Shown here piece by piece: positions 44,193 to 53,264 of a stretch of 64,000 nt of DNA. The notes beneath the pieces are model-generated. The model did no database searches. It saw nothing but the letters and a program-made list of their open reading frames with translations, and had not been told where the DNA came from. The DNA is from Halosimplex carlsbadense 2-9-1 (GTDB lineage Archaea; Halobacteriota; Halobacteria; Halobacteriales; Haloarculaceae): assembly GCF_000337455.1 (NCBI RefSeq), contig NZ_AOIU01000047.1, positions 62,301 to 126,300 of the forward strand. The letters are read 5' to 3'. Each line of letters opens with the position of its first letter. Position 1 is the first letter of the stretch. The position numbers were made by a program, and so were the translations under genes.

Positions 44193-44975
44193 ATGGTCGA
44201 AGAGGTCACCCTGTATCGGGCACCCACCACGGAGGCCGACGCCGACGCGGTCGCCGACTGGCTCCGCGAGCGGGTCGGTGCCGACGTGAGCGTACGCGAC
44301 AGGTTTCTGTCCGTCTTCGGGGACGAGAACCGGGACGGTGACGGGAGCCTCGCCGAGTCGTTCGCCGAGGCGCGGGTGCTCTCGCCGTACGAGCGAGAGA
44401 CGGGCAACACGATGGTCGGCATCGTCCGCTACGAGCGGCGGGCGCTGGAGAACCCCGAGCGGGCCGGCGGCGTCATCTACGACGGGCTGGCGGTCCAGTC
44501 GATCCTCACCGAACTGCTTCCCGACGAGGAGCGGGGCCTGGACCACCTGCACGTCCCCCTCATAGATCGCGTCGTCGGCACCTGGGGCGACCACGACGGG
44601 CGCTGGCACAAGCGCGTGAACGTCCTCGGTCAGCCCGGCGTGGTGTCCGTCCCGGGCCTCTACGAGGCGCCCGCCAAGCCAGAGCAGTACTACAAGGAAC
44701 AGCAGAAACACGCCCTGCTCTCCGGTGGTGCGCCGCCCCGCGAAGTGCTGGAGAACGAGGTCGACGGGGAGTTCCTCGTCGAATCCGATCCCCGAACGAC
44801 GGAGGCGCTGCGGGGCTACGTCCTCCAGTGTTACCACTATCTGGAGACGGGCGAGGACTTCTGCGACGAGGAGGGTTGTCGCCTGCACAACCCACACCGC
44901 CAGCCCGGCGTCGTCCGGGCGCAGCTACGGGATCCGGCGTTCTGCGACCGTCACGCGGAGACCTACGACGCGTGA
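44193..44975 (+). CDS. Putative archaemetzincin-like (DUF6775-type) protein
   Basis: A 260-residue soluble protein. Its C-terminal CDEEGCRLHNPHRQPGVVRA and FCDRHAE resemble the Cys/His-rich end of DUF6775 putative metallopeptidases, but no HExxH motif is present, so activity is doubtful. The N-terminal half (VEEVTLYRAPTTEADADAVA, VGIVRYERRALENP) is a mixed alpha/beta region. The family assignment is from memory of the pattern and is moderate. Confidence 0.6.
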   Translation: MVEEVTLYRAPTTEADADAVADWLRERVGADVSVRDRFLSVFGDENRDGDGSLAESFAEARVLSPYERETGNTMVGIVRYERRALENPERAGGVIYDGLAVQSILTELLPDEERGLDHLHVPLIDRVVGTWGDHDGRWHKRVNVLGQPGVVSVPGLYEAPAKPEQYYKEQQKHALLSGGAPPREVLENEVDGEFLVESDPRTTEALRGYVLQCYHYLETGEDFCDEEGCRLHNPHRQPGVVRAQLRDPAFCDRHAETYDA

Positions 44976-45072
44976 CGGTCGCAGAGCACGGGAGACCTCG
45001 TCTCCCGGCGTTCTGTCCCGAACACGCCGAGCGGTATCGAGAGTAGCGCGAAGGGGTCGGCCGGCGGACCGT

Positions 45073-45351
45073 CTACGCGAGCGCGATCCCGGCACCGACG
45101 GCGACGCTCGTCAGCGCCAGGCCGGCGAGGGCGACCGCCGTCGTCCGCTCCAGACCCTCGTCCGAGTCGTCGGGGTCGAACCCGCGACCCGTCAGGACAC
45201 CGACGCCGACGGCGACCGCCGAGAGTCCGCCGGCCAGCGCCAGCGCCGTCCAGGGTTCGAGTCCGTGCTGTGCGATCGATCGTGCGGCGGACCCGGCGAG
45301 GAGCACGCCGGTCGCTATCGGGGCCGCACCTGTCGCTCTGTTGGAGGGCAT
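45073..45351 (-). CDS. Small membrane protein, three helices
   Basis: A 92-residue protein with hydrophobic stretches at about 8-25, 35-53 and 70-90 (TAVALAGLALTSVAVGAGIA). No family recognised. It is 56 bases downstream of the methyltransferase on the same strand, so the two may be co-transcribed. Confidence 0.65.
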   Translation of the reverse strand: MPSNRATGAAPIATGVLLAGSAARSIAQHGLEPWTALALAGGLSAVAVGVGVLTGRGFDPDDSDEGLERTTAVALAGLALTSVAVGAGIALA

Positions 45352-45407
45352 CGTCTAGGGTTCCGACGCGATGCCCAAAAGTATGGCGACGGGGACGCCA
45401 ACGGCGC

Positions 45408-46160
45408 TCACGCCTCGGCAACCACGGCGATCTCCTGTCGCTCTGCCTCCGGGTCCGGCTCCGAGCGGTCGTAGCCACCGTACATCGTCCAGCCGCTGTA
45501 CCCGGTCGCGTCGAGGAGTAGTTCGACCTCGCGTGCGTGGAGCAGTTTCGAGCGCTGTGCGCCCTCGGCGACGAGGTCGCCGTCGGCGTCGTACACCCGC
45601 CGCTCGGCACGGGTGATCTCCTCGACCCGGTCGACGAACTCCGTCGTCGTCACCTGGGTGTACTGTTCGCCGTCGATTTCGACCGGGATCTCCCGCTCGA
45701 CGCCGTAGCTCTCGGCGATCGGCTCCGGACTCAACTGCGGGAAATCGAGGATCAGCCGCCCGTCGTCGGTGAGATGCTCGCGGATCCGCCGTAGCGTCCG
45801 TTTCTGGTCGTCCACGGTGACCGCGTTCATGAACGTCCGCAGCGGGACGACGACCAGGTCGAACGACCGGTCGAGGTCGAAGGTTCGCATGTCGGCGCGC
45901 TCGACGGTCGGATCGAGCCCACGGTCGGCGGCCGCCGATTCGAGTTCGTCCAGCATCCCGCGGGAGATGTCGATCCCGTGCGCGTCGACGCCCGCGTCGA
46001 GGAGTTCGAGGTAGACGCGACCGGTGCCGCACCCGACTTCGAGGACGGGACCGTTGGCACGTTGGGCTTCCTCGACCCAGAAGCCCACGTCGTGTTCGAT
46101 CGGGTTCACCGCCTCGTAGTACGGCGCGATCTCGTCGAAGTACGCTTCCGGCGACTGCAT
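45408..46160 (-). CDS. Class I SAM-dependent methyltransferase
   Basis: A 250-residue methyltransferase with motif I VLEVGCGTGRVYLELLDAG, followed by ADMRTFDLDRSFDLVVVPLR and LTDDGRLILDFPQ. The C-terminal beta-rich part (EYTQVTTTEFVDRVEEI-like region) follows the common small-molecule methyltransferase plan. Substrate unknown. ATG 46160 matches the usual start AYFDEIAPYYEAV. Repeat copy C lies upstream of it. Confidence 0.85.
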   Translation of the reverse strand: MQSPEAYFDEIAPYYEAVNPIEHDVGFWVEEAQRANGPVLEVGCGTGRVYLELLDAGVDAHGIDISRGMLDELESAAADRGLDPTVERADMRTFDLDRSFDLVVVPLRTFMNAVTVDDQKRTLRRIREHLTDDGRLILDFPQLSPEPIAESYGVEREIPVEIDGEQYTQVTTTEFVDRVEEITRAERRVYDADGDLVAEGAQRSKLLHAREVELLLDATGYSGWTMYGGYDRSEPDPEAERQEIAVVAEA

Positions 46161-46270
46161 GCGTCTTCGACCGGTCGGCGAGGTATTATGTCGTCGCCTG
46201 TCGGTGAGAATTGCGGCCGTCGCTGACAGTGATTCGACCGCACTCGATTCGACTGTACTCGATAACAGAC

Positions 46271-46536
46271 GTTGAAAGCCCTCGACCCGCTCGCGGTCGC
46301 TGAGCGGGATATCCGCGCTCTCCGCACCGCCGCGCGGATAGTGCCCGCTCAGACGACTACACTGCACGCGAGCGCGCCTCGCCCGTTCAGTCCACCAGGG
46401 AACGCACAGCACCGCAACCGGCCACACACCTCCCCAGCCGATTGCGTTACTCGTCGCAGGCTCCTGCGTTACTCATCCCTCGCGCAGCTATTTCGAGCGG
46501 CCCGCCAAGAGGCGGGCACGCTCGACAGCGCGCGCC
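46271..46536 (-). repeat. Dispersed structured repeat, copy C
   Basis: Read on the minus strand: left edge GGCGCGCGCTGTCG; a 5' hairpin (CGCTCGA/TCGAGCG outer, GGCGGGC/GCCCGCC inner, 46493-46525); GCGCGAGGGATGAG; a small hairpin (GCAGG/CCTGC); the core AATCGGCTGGGGAGGTGTGT; hairpin 2; and nested hairpin 3 (CCCGCTCAG 46344-46352 with CTGAGCGGG 46300-46308, enclosing TATCCGCGC/GCGCGGATA). One tail GCGAGCGGGTCGAGGGCTTT follows. Hairpin 3 differs from copy A by paired changes. Confidence 0.75.
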
Positions 46537-46590
46537 ACTGCGGATGTTCACCCCTGTCGGAACGTAGAGGACCGCCGACCCGTCGGGTCC

Positions 46591-48333
46591 TCACCCTTCA
46601 TCCGTCAGTCCCCGAATCTGCTGCGTGTAGTTCTTCAGGAGCGCCACGGTCTCCTCGTCGCGCGGGTAGATGGCGTGGCGGTTCCACGGGCTGGTCCACT
46701 CGTACTCGGACTCGGTGCGCAGATCCCACACCATCGCGCCGTCGGTCCGGGTGTCGACCATCGCCTCGTACCAGCGCTCGTACATCGCGTTGCGCTCGGC
46801 GAGTTCCTCGTCGTCGGGCGTGTCGTCGCTCCGGTCGACCTCCCAGCCGAACTCCCCGCAGTAGGCGGGTTTGCCGATCTCCTCGTGGGCCTCGGTCGTG
46901 TGTCGCCGGATCCACTCGACGGATTCGTCCTTCGAGAGGCCCCAGGCGTTGGGATAGAGGTGGTACGAGGCGGAGTCGATGGCGTCTATCCCGTGCGTCT
47001 CGACGTATCGCGTCTCGTCGGCGCCGACGGGGCCGTCCGGGCCGCAGAACCCCTCCATCCCCGTCGAGACGAGGTGGTTGTCGTCGATGCCCTTGACGAA
47101 CTCCGCCGTGGACTTCACCCACTCCTTGTAGGCCCCGTAGTCGGCCGACCCCGCGCGGGGTTCGTTGGCGAGTTCCCACAGCATGATCGTGGGGTCGTTC
47201 TTGTACTTCACACCCGTGACCGTGTTCTCGCGTTCGAGCAGCGTCTCGACGAACGAGCGGAAGTAGCTGACCAGTTCGTCGTTCGTGTAGAACGCCGACT
47301 TCTCCGAGGCGCCGACCCAGTCGAGGTACTGCGGGATGCCGCCGCGCCAGTCCCAGTAGTTCGACAGGGGCATCACCAGGCGGACGCCCATCCGGCCGAA
47401 CTGGTAGATAACGCGGTCCAGCAGGCGGAAGGCCTCCTCGTCGAACAGCCCGGGCGCGGGCTGGAGGTAGTTCTCTTGACCCTCGCCGAAGGCGGGCACG
47501 CGCATGACGTCGAGCCCGGGGACCAGGTCGGTCCACGTCGAGAGCAGTTCCTTCGGGGGCAGGCCGCCGTCGTGGCGCGAGACCTGCGGGTGGTTGCCGC
47601 CGCTGAAGGAGGCGGGCTCGCCGTCGACGACGAACTCCGTCCCGTCAGTCTCGACGAAGTGGTCGAAGACCACGTCGTCGGCCGACCCCTCGATCGGTGT
47701 CAGCGTCGGCACGGGCGTCGATCGCGGGGTCGCGGTGGCGGTCGAGCCAGGGGCGACCGTCGAGCCGCCGTCGAGGTACGTGATCTCGACGTGGCCGAGC
47801 TGACCGCTCCAGGCCTTGTTCCCGCCGGTGAGGACGAACCGACAGCGGTCGACGCCCCCGGAGAGATCGGCCGAGAGCGTCGCGTGGTGCCAGGAGGCGC
47901 TGACCTCGCCGTACTCCTCGCGGGCGGCGTCGACGGCCGACCACGAGTCGCCGCCGTCGGGGGACTCCTCGACGCGCACGTCGCCGCCGGCGCCCTCGTG
48001 CCAGTGGAACTGGGCCGACGCCTCACGTAGTTCGCCGCCGAGGGCGTAGGCGACGGCCGCGTCGTCCGTCGTCCCCACCCGGACGAACCGCACCTCGTCG
48101 GTGCCGCCGTCGGGGTGGACGAAGTGCTCGGTGTTCGTGCTGTCGGTGCCCAGTCGGTCGGTGTCCGAGGACGGCGCCAGGTCGCCGACGCCCTCGCAGG
48201 CGTCCGTGACCGTCCGCTCGGTCGGCGTCCCACCGCCACCGTCGCCGTCGCCACCACCGCCGCTCGGACAGCCCGCGAGCCCGACGGCCGCGGCCGCGAC
48301 GGCGCCCCTGAGAACCTGTCTCCGGTTCTGCAT
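46591..48333 (-). CDS. Exported family 5 glycoside hydrolase (mannanase/cellulase type)
   Basis: A 580-residue secreted enzyme. A Tat-type signal with lipobox (MQNRRQVLRG... AVGLAGC) is followed by a beta-sandwich-like region (about 40-190) and a Thr/Pro linker. The GH5 catalytic domain (about 225-575) has the acid/base in LWELANEPRAGS (about 388) and the nucleophile in YCGEFGWEVDRS (about 493). The NEP and EFGW pattern is closest to endo-beta-mannanases of GH5, though cellulase activity cannot be excluded. It is divergent from a membrane glycosyltransferase-like gene. Confidence 0.85.
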   Translation of the reverse strand: MQNRRQVLRGAVAAAAVGLAGCPSGGGGDGDGGGGTPTERTVTDACEGVGDLAPSSDTDRLGTDSTNTEHFVHPDGGTDEVRFVRVGTTDDAAVAYALGGELREASAQFHWHEGAGGDVRVEESPDGGDSWSAVDAAREEYGEVSASWHHATLSADLSGGVDRCRFVLTGGNKAWSGQLGHVEITYLDGGSTVAPGSTATATPRSTPVPTLTPIEGSADDVVFDHFVETDGTEFVVDGEPASFSGGNHPQVSRHDGGLPPKELLSTWTDLVPGLDVMRVPAFGEGQENYLQPAPGLFDEEAFRLLDRVIYQFGRMGVRLVMPLSNYWDWRGGIPQYLDWVGASEKSAFYTNDELVSYFRSFVETLLERENTVTGVKYKNDPTIMLWELANEPRAGSADYGAYKEWVKSTAEFVKGIDDNHLVSTGMEGFCGPDGPVGADETRYVETHGIDAIDSASYHLYPNAWGLSKDESVEWIRRHTTEAHEEIGKPAYCGEFGWEVDRSDDTPDDEELAERNAMYERWYEAMVDTRTDGAMVWDLRTESEYEWTSPWNRHAIYPRDEETVALLKNYTQQIRGLTDEG

Positions 48334-48456
48334 GTCCCGACTGGTGTGTGGTGTGTTACAAAAACACACCGATGGGCGCCTCGGGAGTCGGCGGTCGTCG
48401 GTCGGTACAGCCGCCGATCCGACACGCCCAAGACGCCCGCCCGCCCAGCGACGGCC

Positions 48457-49713
48457 GTGACCGACCGGACGCGCGACGCGCTGGCGGTGTTCGCCACGGG
48501 CGCCCTGCTCGGCGTCGCGATCCTGGTCAACTACGCCGTCAACAGACCCGACACCTTCGGGCTCAACTACCGCGTCTACCACGTCGCCGCCGAGGCCGCG
48601 CTGGCGGGGCGGGACTTCTACGCCGTCACGCCGGCCGACAGCGGCTACCACTACGTCTACCCACCCGCCGCCGTCCTCGCCGTCCTCCCCTCCGCGCTCA
48701 CCGAGTCGTGGGTTCCCGGCTTCCTCGCCATCACCGCCGTCTCGACCGCCGCCAGCGCCCTCGCCGCGCGCCTGCTCGTCGGCTACGTCGAGTCGCTGGG
48801 CTACGCCGTAGGCCGCCTCGAACGCGTGTTCCTGTTCGCGTTCCTGCTCGCGTCGGCGTCCTCGGCCCCGTCGCTGGGCTACGGGCAGGTGAACCACGTC
48901 CTCGCCCTCGCGCTGGTCGCCGGGTTCGTCTGGCTCGCTCGCGACCGGGAGACCAAAGCGGGCGTCGCGCTCGCGATCCCGGCGTTCGTGAAAGTCTTCC
49001 CCGCCGCGGTCGGCCTGTGGCTGCTCCGCCGACGCGCCTGGCGCGCCATCGCCGCCGCGGTCGGGACCGCGGCGAGCCTGTTCGGACTGGGACTGCTCGC
49101 CTTCGGCGTCGACACAACCCGGACGTACGTCACCGCCGCCTTGCTGCCCCAGCGGGAGACGGCCGACTTCGTGGGCGGGCTGGCGCCGGGCAAGAGCTTC
49201 GTGACCCTCCGCCGGCCGCTGTCGGTGCTCGCCCCGAACGTCGACCCGCTCTGGTACGCCGTCGGCGCGGCGGCGCTACTCGCGCCGGTCCTCGCCGCGC
49301 TGTACTACCGCCCGCGGACCGTCACCGACCGCCACGTCGCCGTCCACGGGACCCTCGTCGCGACGGTACTCGCGTTCCCGTCGCTGTTGCTCTACTACGC
49401 ATTCACCGCCTTCTCGCTCGTGGTCCTCCTCTACGACCTGCCCGCGGGCCGCGGCCGCCAGTTGTTCGTCGCCGGCGCCCTGCTGGCCAACGTCTCGCTC
49501 TCGTACGGCAACCTCCGGGAGACCCTGTGGGCGCTTCCGGTCGGTCCCGCGACGAGACGCACGATCCTCGACGCCGCGCTTCCGATACTCCGCCTCGGGA
49601 CGCCGGTGCTGTGGGGGAGCCTGCTCACCCTCGCCGGCTGCCTCGTCTACCGCGTCGAGTCCGGGGCGCTGTCGGTCCCCGCGCCGCTCCGCGCAGTTTT
49701 CGACGGCGATTAG
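48457..49713 (+). CDS. GT87-like membrane glycosyltransferase (DUF2029 type)
   Basis: A 418-residue protein with nine or more membrane segments over its whole length. The first outer loop (NYRVYHVAAEAALAGRDFYA) and the FVKVFPAAVGLWLLRR stretch are typical of the GT87 polyprenyl-phosphate-mannose-dependent mannosyltransferases. It probably transfers a sugar from a lipid carrier on the outer face. Start is a GTG at 48457, which places the first helix next to the N terminus; longer frames would run through the GH5 promoter. Confidence 0.75.
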   Translation: MTDRTRDALAVFATGALLGVAILVNYAVNRPDTFGLNYRVYHVAAEAALAGRDFYAVTPADSGYHYVYPPAAVLAVLPSALTESWVPGFLAITAVSTAASALAARLLVGYVESLGYAVGRLERVFLFAFLLASASSAPSLGYGQVNHVLALALVAGFVWLARDRETKAGVALAIPAFVKVFPAAVGLWLLRRRAWRAIAAAVGTAASLFGLGLLAFGVDTTRTYVTAALLPQRETADFVGGLAPGKSFVTLRRPLSVLAPNVDPLWYAVGAAALLAPVLAALYYRPRTVTDRHVAVHGTLVATVLAFPSLLLYYAFTAFSLVVLLYDLPAGRGRQLFVAGALLANVSLSYGNLRETLWALPVGPATRRTILDAALPILRLGTPVLWGSLLTLAGCLVYRVESGALSVPAPLRAVFDGD

Positions 49714-49723
49714 TCTCGGTTGC

Positions 49724-50386
49724 TCACGTCCGTTCGCCCCAGGCCAGTCCCAGGAACCCGAACCCGAACTCGTCGAAGCCGTGGTCGGAACAGTTCGAAT
49801 AGACGGCGTCGCGGGCGGTCGCCACGCGTCGCTCCAGGCTCTCGACGGGCGAGACCCGTCCGTCGCCGGGCGCCGCCAGCCTGACGAACGCGCGAAAGCC
49901 CAGGTTCAGCGGCGCCGCCGCCAGGCGCTCGGACCGGCCGGCGTTGAGCAGGGCGATCCGCCCGCCCGGACCGAGCGTCTCGATCCACCGCTCGACGGCC
50001 GGCCGCGGGTCGGCGAACATCCCGACGACGAACGTCGCCAGGACGGCGTCGACCGGACCGTCGACCGGCGGCCGTCGGGCGTCGCCCTGAACGAGATGGA
50101 CGTTGTCCCACCCCGCGCGGTCGACGCGCTCGCTCGCCCGGCGAAGCATTCCCCGGGTCACGTCGACGCCGACGACCCGCCCCTCCGGGCCGACGCGCTC
50201 GCGCAGCTGGGCGAAGTTCGCGCCGGTGCCACACCCCATCTCGACGACGGTGTCGCCCGGTTCGAGTCCGAGCCGGTCAGCGGCGCGGTCGCGCCAGGAG
50301 TCGACGCCCGGCGCGGTCGCCAGCCAGTCGTAGGCGGTCGCCCAGCGGCCGTAGAACGCCTGGGTCGCGCGGGCGTCGTTCGCCAT
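49724..50386 (-). CDS. Class I SAM-dependent methyltransferase (UbiE-like)
   Basis: A 220-residue methyltransferase with motif I TVVEMGCGTGANFAQLRE, VVGVDVTRGMLRRASERV, and AVLATFVVGMFADPRPAVE. It resembles UbiE/phospholipid methyltransferases. Its ATG overlaps the stop of the ThiN-domain regulator (TAATG), so it is likely under its control or co-transcribed. Confidence 0.83.
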   Translation of the reverse strand: MANDARATQAFYGRWATAYDWLATAPGVDSWRDRAADRLGLEPGDTVVEMGCGTGANFAQLRERVGPEGRVVGVDVTRGMLRRASERVDRAGWDNVHLVQGDARRPPVDGPVDAVLATFVVGMFADPRPAVERWIETLGPGGRIALLNAGRSERLAAAPLNLGFRAFVRLAAPGDGRVSPVESLERRVATARDAVYSNCSDHGFDEFGFGFLGLAWGERT

Positions 50387-51282
50387 TACAGTTTCCTGAC
50401 CGCGCGGGCGGCGGTCGGCCCGTCCGCCCCCAGCACGTAGACGATCGGCTCGACGCCGAACCCGCCGGTCTGATAGAGCACGTCGGCGTCGGGCGAGTCG
50501 GCGAGCGCGTCGGCGACCGCCTCGGTCAGGTCGGCCTCGGCGTCGAACTCGACGGCGGTGTAACCCGCGTCAGTCAGCGTCTCGACGATGTCGGCTTCGT
50601 AGCGGACGTTGAGGGCGGCACGGGCGTCGCTGCCGCCCGCGCGGGCGGCCAGCAACACGCTCGCGACGTGCTCGCTGACGCCGAACTCCGGGTCGCCGGG
50701 GATGGCCGTCGTCCCCTCCAGGTCGAGGATGCGACCGGGCACCGCGGCCACGTCCTCGATGCCTTCGGCCTCCGGGAGGCACTCGACGAGGTTCGAACCG
50801 ACGGCGGGCACCAGGTCGGGGAACTCGTCGGTGTTCTCCAGGATGCGCACCCCCCGTCGGAGCGAGGCGAGCACCTGCTCGGCCGCGCGGACGGTGCTCT
50901 CGGGGTCGTGGATAGCGAAGCGGTCGTCGCCGTACTCCGCGAGCCCCGGCATCTCCGCCTCGTGAAGCTGGGCGAGCAGGTCGCCCCGTTCCAGCCGGCG
51001 GACGAACACCTCCGCCTCGACGAGCGCCTGGACCGGGCTCATCTCGCCGCTGGCCAGCCCCTCGGCGAGCCGTTCGACGAGTTCGCGCAGGCGTCGGTCC
51101 GAGAGGAGCCGGTCGTTGCGCTCGACCTCCCCGTGGACGTACTTCGAGACGGCGCTCTGGCTGATGCCCAGCAGCTCCGCGACCTCGCTCTGGGTGAGTC
51201 CGCGCTCGCGCAGCGCCTCGGCGAGCATCGAGCGAAAGGTCGGCAGGAACTCGTCGACGACGACCTCCTCGACGAACTTCAT
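50386..51282 (-). CDS. HTH regulator with ThiN-like domain (ThiR paralogue)
   Basis: A 298-residue protein built like ThiR: N-terminal HTH (LTQSEVAELLGISQSAVSKY) and C-terminal ThiN-like domain (VPAVGSNLVECLPEA, VPGRILDLEG, GGFGVEPIVYVLG). It is clearly paralogous to the protein at 35444 but not next to a thiamine gene; it overlaps a methyltransferase gene. It may sense thiamine phosphate or another ligand. Confidence 0.82.
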   Translation of the reverse strand: MKFVEEVVVDEFLPTFRSMLAEALRERGLTQSEVAELLGISQSAVSKYVHGEVERNDRLLSDRRLRELVERLAEGLASGEMSPVQALVEAEVFVRRLERGDLLAQLHEAEMPGLAEYGDDRFAIHDPESTVRAAEQVLASLRRGVRILENTDEFPDLVPAVGSNLVECLPEAEGIEDVAAVPGRILDLEGTTAIPGDPEFGVSEHVASVLLAARAGGSDARAALNVRYEADIVETLTDAGYTAVEFDAEADLTEAVADALADSPDADVLYQTGGFGVEPIVYVLGADGPTAARAVRKL

Positions 51283-51312
51283 CGGTCGGTCACCGCCGTT
51301 GTCGACAGCATG

Positions 51313-51900
51313 TCACTGGTCCCCACCGAACTCTCTATCGCCCTGGATCTTCGACGCTTGCGGCCCGGACTGGTCCTGGTACTTCGAGCCGCGGTCCTCG
51401 CCGTAGGGGCGGTCGGCAGGTGTCTTCAGCTCGGTGAAGGTGAGCTGGGAGATGCGCATGCCCGGGGTGAGCGCCACCGGAGCAGTCCCGAGATTGGAGA
51501 GTTCGAGCGTGATCTGGCCCTTGTACCCGGGGTCGCACAGCCCGGCAGTCGCGTGGACGACGATGGCGAGCCGCCCCAGCGAGGAGCGGCCCTCGACGTG
51601 GGCGATGAGGTCGTCGGGGATCTCGACGCGCTCGCGGGTGGTGCCGAGCACGAAGTCGCCGGGGTGGAGGATGTACTCTCCGTCTTCGGGAACCTCGACG
51701 CGGTCGGTGTAGTCCTCCGTCTCCTGTTCGCTGTTCGGATGGATACAGGGGATGTTGGCGTGCTGGAACTCCAGGAACTCCCGGCCCAGCCGCAGGTCGA
51801 CGCTGGCGGGCTGGATCTGGATGTCCGGGTCGTCGAGCGGCTCGACCACCAGATCGCCGGCCTCCAGGCGTCGCAGAATATCGGCGTCCGACAGTATCAT
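51313..51900 (-). CDS. dcd: dCTP deaminase
   Basis: A 195-residue dUTPase-fold enzyme that deaminates dCTP to dUTP in dTTP synthesis. Signatures are [46 protein letters not shown] (active-site loop) and [16 protein letters not shown]. The C-terminal acidic tail is haloarchaeal. Whether it also hydrolyses dUTP is not decided by sequence reading. Confidence 0.94.
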   Translation of the reverse strand: MILSDADILRRLEAGDLVVEPLDDPDIQIQPASVDLRLGREFLEFQHANIPCIHPNSEQETEDYTDRVEVPEDGEYILHPGDFVLGTTRERVEIPDDLIAHVEGRSSLGRLAIVVHATAGLCDPGYKGQITLELSNLGTAPVALTPGMRISQLTFTELKTPADRPYGEDRGSKYQDQSGPQASKIQGDREFGGDQ

Positions 51901-51998
51901 ACAGAGGGCTCTCCCCGCTGGGGGTAAAACATCACGATTGCCGGCGGTGAGCGCCTCGGTGATGACCGGAGCGAGACGAACGGGGCGGTCCCCGGTCG

Positions 51999-53174
51999 CT
52001 ACACCGGGCTCAGCGCGCCGACTCGCTCGGGCCACTCGGTCAGCGAGACGTAGTAGCCGGCGAACAGCGAGTACACGACGACGGCGGGCCCGAGGAAGTT
52101 ACGCCAGCCGGCCACCCAGATGCCCATCGCGGTGACGACGACCGCGGCCAGCGGCGTCGCCCACAGCGCGAGCAGGTCCCACTCCTCGCGCCGTATCGCC
52201 GCCCGGACCCCGAGCGCGGCGAGGATCAGCAGGGGCGTGAGCGTCAGGACCGTCCGGACCGTGTGCCCCGACGACCAGCCGGGCATCACCGGCGAGAAGA
52301 ACCACAGCCCGCGAAGGACGGCGATGGCGACGACGTGCTCGGCGTTGGCGACGAAGAAGTCGAGGACGCCGCTGGCCGTCGCGGGGTCGTAGCCGTAGAC
52401 GACGCGCTCGGGCGTGACGATAATCCCCTCGCGCCAGTGGTACAGCATCGACCCCTTCGCCCAGCCGAACTGCAGGCGATAGGCGATGGCCGCGGCGAGG
52501 ACGCCGACGATGCCGAGGTTCACCTTCGCCGGGAAGCCGAGGTTCAGCCGGCGGTCGCTGGTCGCCGGCAGGAGGTCGTAGAGCAGGTACGCGCCGACGA
52601 TTGGCAGCCCGTTCGGGCGAACTAGCGCGACGAGGCCCAGCGACCCGAGCGCGAACAGTCGGTTGCGGGTCGTCGGCGTCGTGTGGTAGTGCGCCAGGCG
52701 CCACAGCGCGAGCGCGAGCGCGAACGTGAGCATGAACTCCGACTGCGGACGGACGACCCACCGGTACACCTCCCACTGGAGGGCGAGCGCGACACCGGCG
52801 ACGATGCCCGCCGACCGACCGGCCAGGTGGCGACCGGTAGCGTAGACGAGGACGCAGGCGAGCGCTGAGAGCACGACCTGGACGCCGACCCAGCCGTGGA
52901 CCCACTCGCCGGTCGCTTTCAGCCAGCCGCAGTAGGGGAGCCAGTAGCCGGAGTAGGCGAGCGCGCGGCTCCCGAACAGGGTCCCGGCGGAGAGCTCGTT
53001 GCACCACGCCACGTAGCGGGTGGCGTCGCGGACGACGTGGGTGCCCGTCTGGGCCCACATCCAGCCTCGGAGTCCGAGTGCGATCAGGAAGATCAGCGCG
53101 GCGTCGCGCGTGCCCGCCTCGTCCGGGAGGGGAGCGGCGAGGGCGTCGCGGACGCTGGAGTTGCGGAGGACCAT
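51999..53174 (-). CDS. Polytopic membrane protein, GT39-like glycosyltransferase candidate
   Basis: A 391-residue protein with about ten membrane helices. The first extracytoplasmic loop holds [16 protein letters not shown] with an Asp like the catalytic Asp of the protein-mannosyltransferase (GT-C) fold, and [20 protein letters not shown] is GT39-like. It probably uses lipid-linked sugars outside the membrane. The ATG at 53174 is preferred; a GTG 18 bases before would add six residues. Confidence 0.65.
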   Translation of the reverse strand: MVLRNSSVRDALAAPLPDEAGTRDAALIFLIALGLRGWMWAQTGTHVVRDATRYVAWCNELSAGTLFGSRALAYSGYWLPYCGWLKATGEWVHGWVGVQVVLSALACVLVYATGRHLAGRSAGIVAGVALALQWEVYRWVVRPQSEFMLTFALALALWRLAHYHTTPTTRNRLFALGSLGLVALVRPNGLPIVGAYLLYDLLPATSDRRLNLGFPAKVNLGIVGVLAAAIAYRLQFGWAKGSMLYHWREGIIVTPERVVYGYDPATASGVLDFFVANAEHVVAIAVLRGLWFFSPVMPGWSSGHTVRTVLTLTPLLILAALGVRAAIRREEWDLLALWATPLAAVVVTAMGIWVAGWRNFLGPAVVVYSLFAGYYVSLTEWPERVGALSPV

Positions 53175-53264
53175 GGGTAGCACCGCTGACACGACCCACC
53201 TTTGAAAAACTTCTTCATGCGCTCGCAGCGTCGCGAGCGTCGACGGACCCGGCCGCAGCGACTC

